NCBI GenBank assembly: GCA_023412195.1
Contig: JAEYNZ010000140.1
Span: 40,783 to 104,782 of the forward strand
From: Bacteroidota bacterium
GTDB lineage: Bacteria; Bacteroidota; Bacteroidia; Bacteroidales; Prolixibacteraceae
DNA length: 64,000 nucleotides
Direction: 5' to 3'
Of this stretch, positions 61,918 through 64,000 are shown piece by piece (position 1 is the stretch's first letter; every line of letters begins with the position of its first letter). Below the pieces are notes generated by a model. It ran no database searches. It was not told the origin of the DNA and was given only the letters and a program-made list of their open reading frames with translations. A program made the position numbers and the translations under genes.

Positions 61918-63558
61918 TTACCTGCTACGTACCCATACTTCCATCTTCCCCTGCCCTCTGTGAGCCCATGCATAGTATGGAATTGCAGTAAAATGCTGCG
62001 GGTACAATTCACCCCGGTCGGGGCCCTCGCCCTGCCTGAGAATAGATGCATCGCCCGAAACCAGGTTCACGCCTCCCAATAACTCCGGCTGATGAGCGAA
62101 CGACAGTTGAACATGTTCATTCAAAATAAGCTGACCGACGTCTGCTCCATCATAATCGGCCCATTCAGCACAATAAACAAGCGGACCCAGTTGAAGTGCC
62201 ATTCTGTCCAGGTTGTCCTCAATACTGGTATGTGCCTTTATTCTTCTAACTTCATATGGAAAGTCTACTTCTACAACATCATTTTTTTTCCATTTCCCGG
62301 AAAGCACAGCATATCCATTTTCCATGAACGGGTTAACTTCTTCGCCATTAATCCGGAATACAGGGACAGATAAAGGCTTTTCTGAAAATTTATATAAATC
62401 GCCCGGTACCGGATGTTCTCCTGCCCAGCCTGGAATGCGGATGACAAGATTTGCCCGGATGCTTTTTTCCGGCTCAACCAGGATTTTCACCTGTCCATTC
62501 CATGGCATTTCCCCCTGCTGTGAAATTTTTATTTGGCCTTTTGGAGTTGTAAATATGGTTGAACTCTGCACAAACAGGTTCACATAAAGATTTTCGCCCT
62601 TTTGGGCATAGATATAATTGGGCATGGAAGGAATAAATCTTGAAATGTTCGACGGGCAACAGGCGCATCCAAACCATTCGCTTCGCTTGTGCCGGCCATC
62701 CGACTCAAGCGGATTCGGATAGAAAAAACTGTCGCCATCAAGAGAAACACCTGAAAGAACATTGTTATAAAGTGAACGTTCAAGTACATCCATAAACCGG
62801 GCCTCACCTGTCATTAAGAACATGCGGTGGTTCCAGAAAACATTGGCAATAGCTGCACAAGTCTCGCAATAAGCCCTGGCATTAGGCAGTTCATAGGCTC
62901 CTCCAAACCCCTCATGGCCCCCTTCGGCACCAATTCCGCCGGTAATGTAAAGTTTTTTATAAACTACATCTTCCCAAATTTTTGTAATGGCATCGATATA
63001 AGAGCGGTCACCTGTAAGGGCTGCCACATCGGCCATGCCTGTCCACATATAGGCGGCACGAACCGAATGGCCAACCGCTTCAGACTGTTCAATCACAGGC
63101 AGGTGCGACTGGTTGTAAGTTTTCTTCTCACCTATGCCGTTCCCCCTTACATCAAGAAAAAACTTCGCAAGATCGAGATATCTTTTTTCACCGGTAATCC
63201 TGTAAAGTTTTACCAGGCCAATTTCTATCTCCTGATGACCAGGCCAATTCTCAATTTTACCATATCCAAACTCACGATCGACCAGGTCAGCACTTTTAAT
63301 GGCTATATCGAGTATATCACGTTTACCTGTTGCCAGGTAATATGCTGTGGCAGCCTCATAAAAATGCCCAAGGTTATAGAGTTCATGACTCAGATCATCT
63401 ACCTTTTCCCACCGCTGCTTTCCAATCCATGGATGGCCGTTTTCACCCATAATAGTCCGGTTTGTAAAAAGGTACCCATCTTCCTCCTGTGCTTCTTTTA
63501 TAAGGTAAATCAGCGAATCAATTGTTTTTTCCAGTTTTGTATCGGGAAACATCTGCAT
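61918..63558 (-). CDS. GH127-family glycoside hydrolase, N-terminally truncated
   Basis: A 546-residue member of GH127 (beta-L-arabinofuranosidase family). Motifs in order: EEAQ/DGYL (about 22-31), GGHEGFGG with E216 (acid/base candidate), Y-C-E232-T-C234 and C-A-C300-C301-P-S-N, the zinc/cysteine nucleophile cluster. It opens at MFPDTKLEKTID, which aligns to a point about 100 residues inside complete GH127 proteins. An in-frame TAA lies 7 codons upstream, and no matching N-terminal sequence is readable in any frame there. Neither a signal peptide nor the first strands of the barrel are present. It is either a 5'-deleted pseudogene or a rearranged gene; the rest is intact. Confidence 0.85.
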   Translation of the reverse strand: MQMFPDTKLEKTIDSLIYLIKEAQEEDGYLFTNRTIMGENGHPWIGKQRWEKVDDLSHELYNLGHFYEAATAYYLATGKRDILDIAIKSADLVDREFGYGKIENWPGHQEIEIGLVKLYRITGEKRYLDLAKFFLDVRGNGIGEKKTYNQSHLPVIEQSEAVGHSVRAAYMWTGMADVAALTGDRSYIDAITKIWEDVVYKKLYITGGIGAEGGHEGFGGAYELPNARAYCETCAAIANVFWNHRMFLMTGEARFMDVLERSLYNNVLSGVSLDGDSFFYPNPLESDGRHKRSEWFGCACCPSNISRFIPSMPNYIYAQKGENLYVNLFVQSSTIFTTPKGQIKISQQGEMPWNGQVKILVEPEKSIRANLVIRIPGWAGEHPVPGDLYKFSEKPLSVPVFRINGEEVNPFMENGYAVLSGKWKKNDVVEVDFPYEVRRIKAHTSIEDNLDRMALQLGPLVYCAEWADYDGADVGQLILNEHVQLSFAHQPELLGGVNLVSGDASILRQGEGPDRGELYPQHFTAIPYYAWAHRGQGKMEVWVRSR

Positions 63559-63622
63559 GTAATACAGCTTTTCACGTTAAGCAAAAATTTGATGATCCCA
63601 GGTTACAACAGCCATAATACAT
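63559..63622. other. Sequence at the truncated 5' end of GH127
   Basis: Contains the in-frame stop (near 63577-63579) and no coding continuation of GH127. It is probably the rearrangement boundary. Confidence 0.4.
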
Positions 63623-63727
63623 ATTAAACTCTATATAAATTCAGTTTAAATTCAATGTAAATTCGAAAATTATCAACTTTTCATTGAATTTGTATTGAGT
63701 TTATATTGAATTTAAATTGAATTTAAT
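63623..63727. repeat. Inverted array of 11-bp AT-rich units
   Basis: Two 47-base arms (63623-63669 and 63681-63727) are imperfect inverted copies about an 11-base spacer. Each arm consists of four 11-bp units: AAACTCTATAT, AAATTCAGTTT, AAATTCAATGT, AAATTCGAAAA on the left; TGAATTTGTAT, TGAGTTTATAT, TGAATTTAAAT, TGAATTTAAT on the right. The A/T tracts recur about once per helical turn, so the DNA should be bent. Non-coding. Confidence 0.7.
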
Positions 63728-63828
63728 CTGGACCATGTATGGAGAAGCAGGTATCGGAACAGGCTATTGATTCTGACCGGCTAAAGGGATTTAGGAGATA
63801 AATGGCAAAATTGCAACTTCCGGATTCG

Positions 63829-63884
63829 TCCCCCTTTGGGATACTGAACACGGTAAACGTGATGGACTTCCTTCAAAAGGGGGA
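63829..63884. repeat. Palindromic intergenic element
   Basis: The perfect 9-bp arms TCCCCCTTT (63829-63837) and AAAGGGGGA (63876-63884) enclose a smaller CACG-GTAAA-CGTG hairpin (63849-63861). It resembles the GC-rich palindromic element at 5226-5337 in style. No gene is supported between 63728 and 63912. Confidence 0.5.
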
Positions 63885-63912
63885 TTAAAAAGGATTTTGG
63901 GCAGTATTTGTA

Positions 63913-63999
63913 TCAGAGACTTTTCTCTGTTTTTGCTTCCACAACCTGTTCATCAACTTCAAATATATTCTGAACTATATTTCTTGATTCAATCTCCCT
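63913..63999 (-). CDS. 3' end of an unidentified gene (5' beyond window)
   Basis: A 28-codon open end reading EIESRNIVQNIFEVDEQVVE... and closing with TGA at 63915-63913. The composition is protein-like, but it is too short to assign. Same direction as GH127. Confidence 0.4.
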   Translation of the reverse strand, partial: REIESRNIVQNIFEVDEQVVEAKTEKSL

Positions 64000-64000
64000 C

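Noticed and set aside
63623..63727. CRISPR-like array
   Set aside because: Units are contiguous 11-mers without unique spacers and no cas genes are nearby.

Overview
The window looks like a chromosomal segment of a Bacteroidota (Bacteroidales/Marinilabiliales-like) bacterium. The evidence is two SusC/RagA-type outer membrane receptors, a SusD lipoprotein, an ECF sigma factor and a FecR anti-sigma factor, several proteins ending in type IX secretion (T9SS) sorting domains, the conserved blocks ftsX-DUF3098-uppP-truB-queA and sigma54 regulator-lptE-secG, and many promoters of the TTTG/TAnnTTTG type typical of this phylum. No tRNA, rRNA, CRISPR array or intact transposase was seen.

Layout. Bases 1-3240 hold a visibly AT-rich restriction-modification operon on the minus strand: an XRE controller, two different D12-class adenine methyltransferases, and a winged-helix/PD-(D/E)xK endonuclease that runs off the left edge. 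Bases 3240-5670 hold a secreted serine hydrolase set in repeat-rich, gene-poor DNA. Bases 5670-33470 form a large glycan/cell-surface island: deoC, an ECF sigma factor, a secreted protein with a duplicated domain, then SGNH hydrolase-TPR lipoprotein-SusC-SusD-small lipoprotein. After a terminator follow a T9SS-exported multidomain glycosidase, SxtJ-like, DUF5989 (49 aa), carbamoyltransferase, a second SGNH hydrolase, a DUF362 protein with a T9SS tail, and a propeller lipoprotein. A CBM9-like T9SS protein, FecR, a second SusC carrying an STN signalling domain, and a protein made of little more than a T9SS tail close the island.

Bases 33519-49174 are mostly housekeeping genes (kdsB, sigma54 activator-lptE-TPR-secG, aroK, parC, parE) followed by a tetR-tolC-MFP-RND-PII-like efflux operon. 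Bases 49635-57234 carry an HMG-CoA reductase, then the conserved ftsX...SIMPL-methyltransferase run and an exported O-methyltransferase. Bases 57459-64000 hold an APC transporter fused to a degenerate EIIA and an RCK_C domain, a CPA2 antiporter, and a GH127 gene lacking about its first 100 codons. Upstream of that gene lies a striking inverted array of 11-bp AT-rich units.

How the genes may work together (inference): SusC1/SusD would import a glycan fragment released by the T9SS-exported glycosidase and the binding proteins. SusC2(STN)-FecR would sense the same ligand and control the ECF sigma factor, which lies 21 kb away instead of next to FecR. The SxtJ/DUF5989/carbamoyltransferase/SGNH cassette suggests that a surface glycan is carbamoylated and perhaps acylated within the same island.
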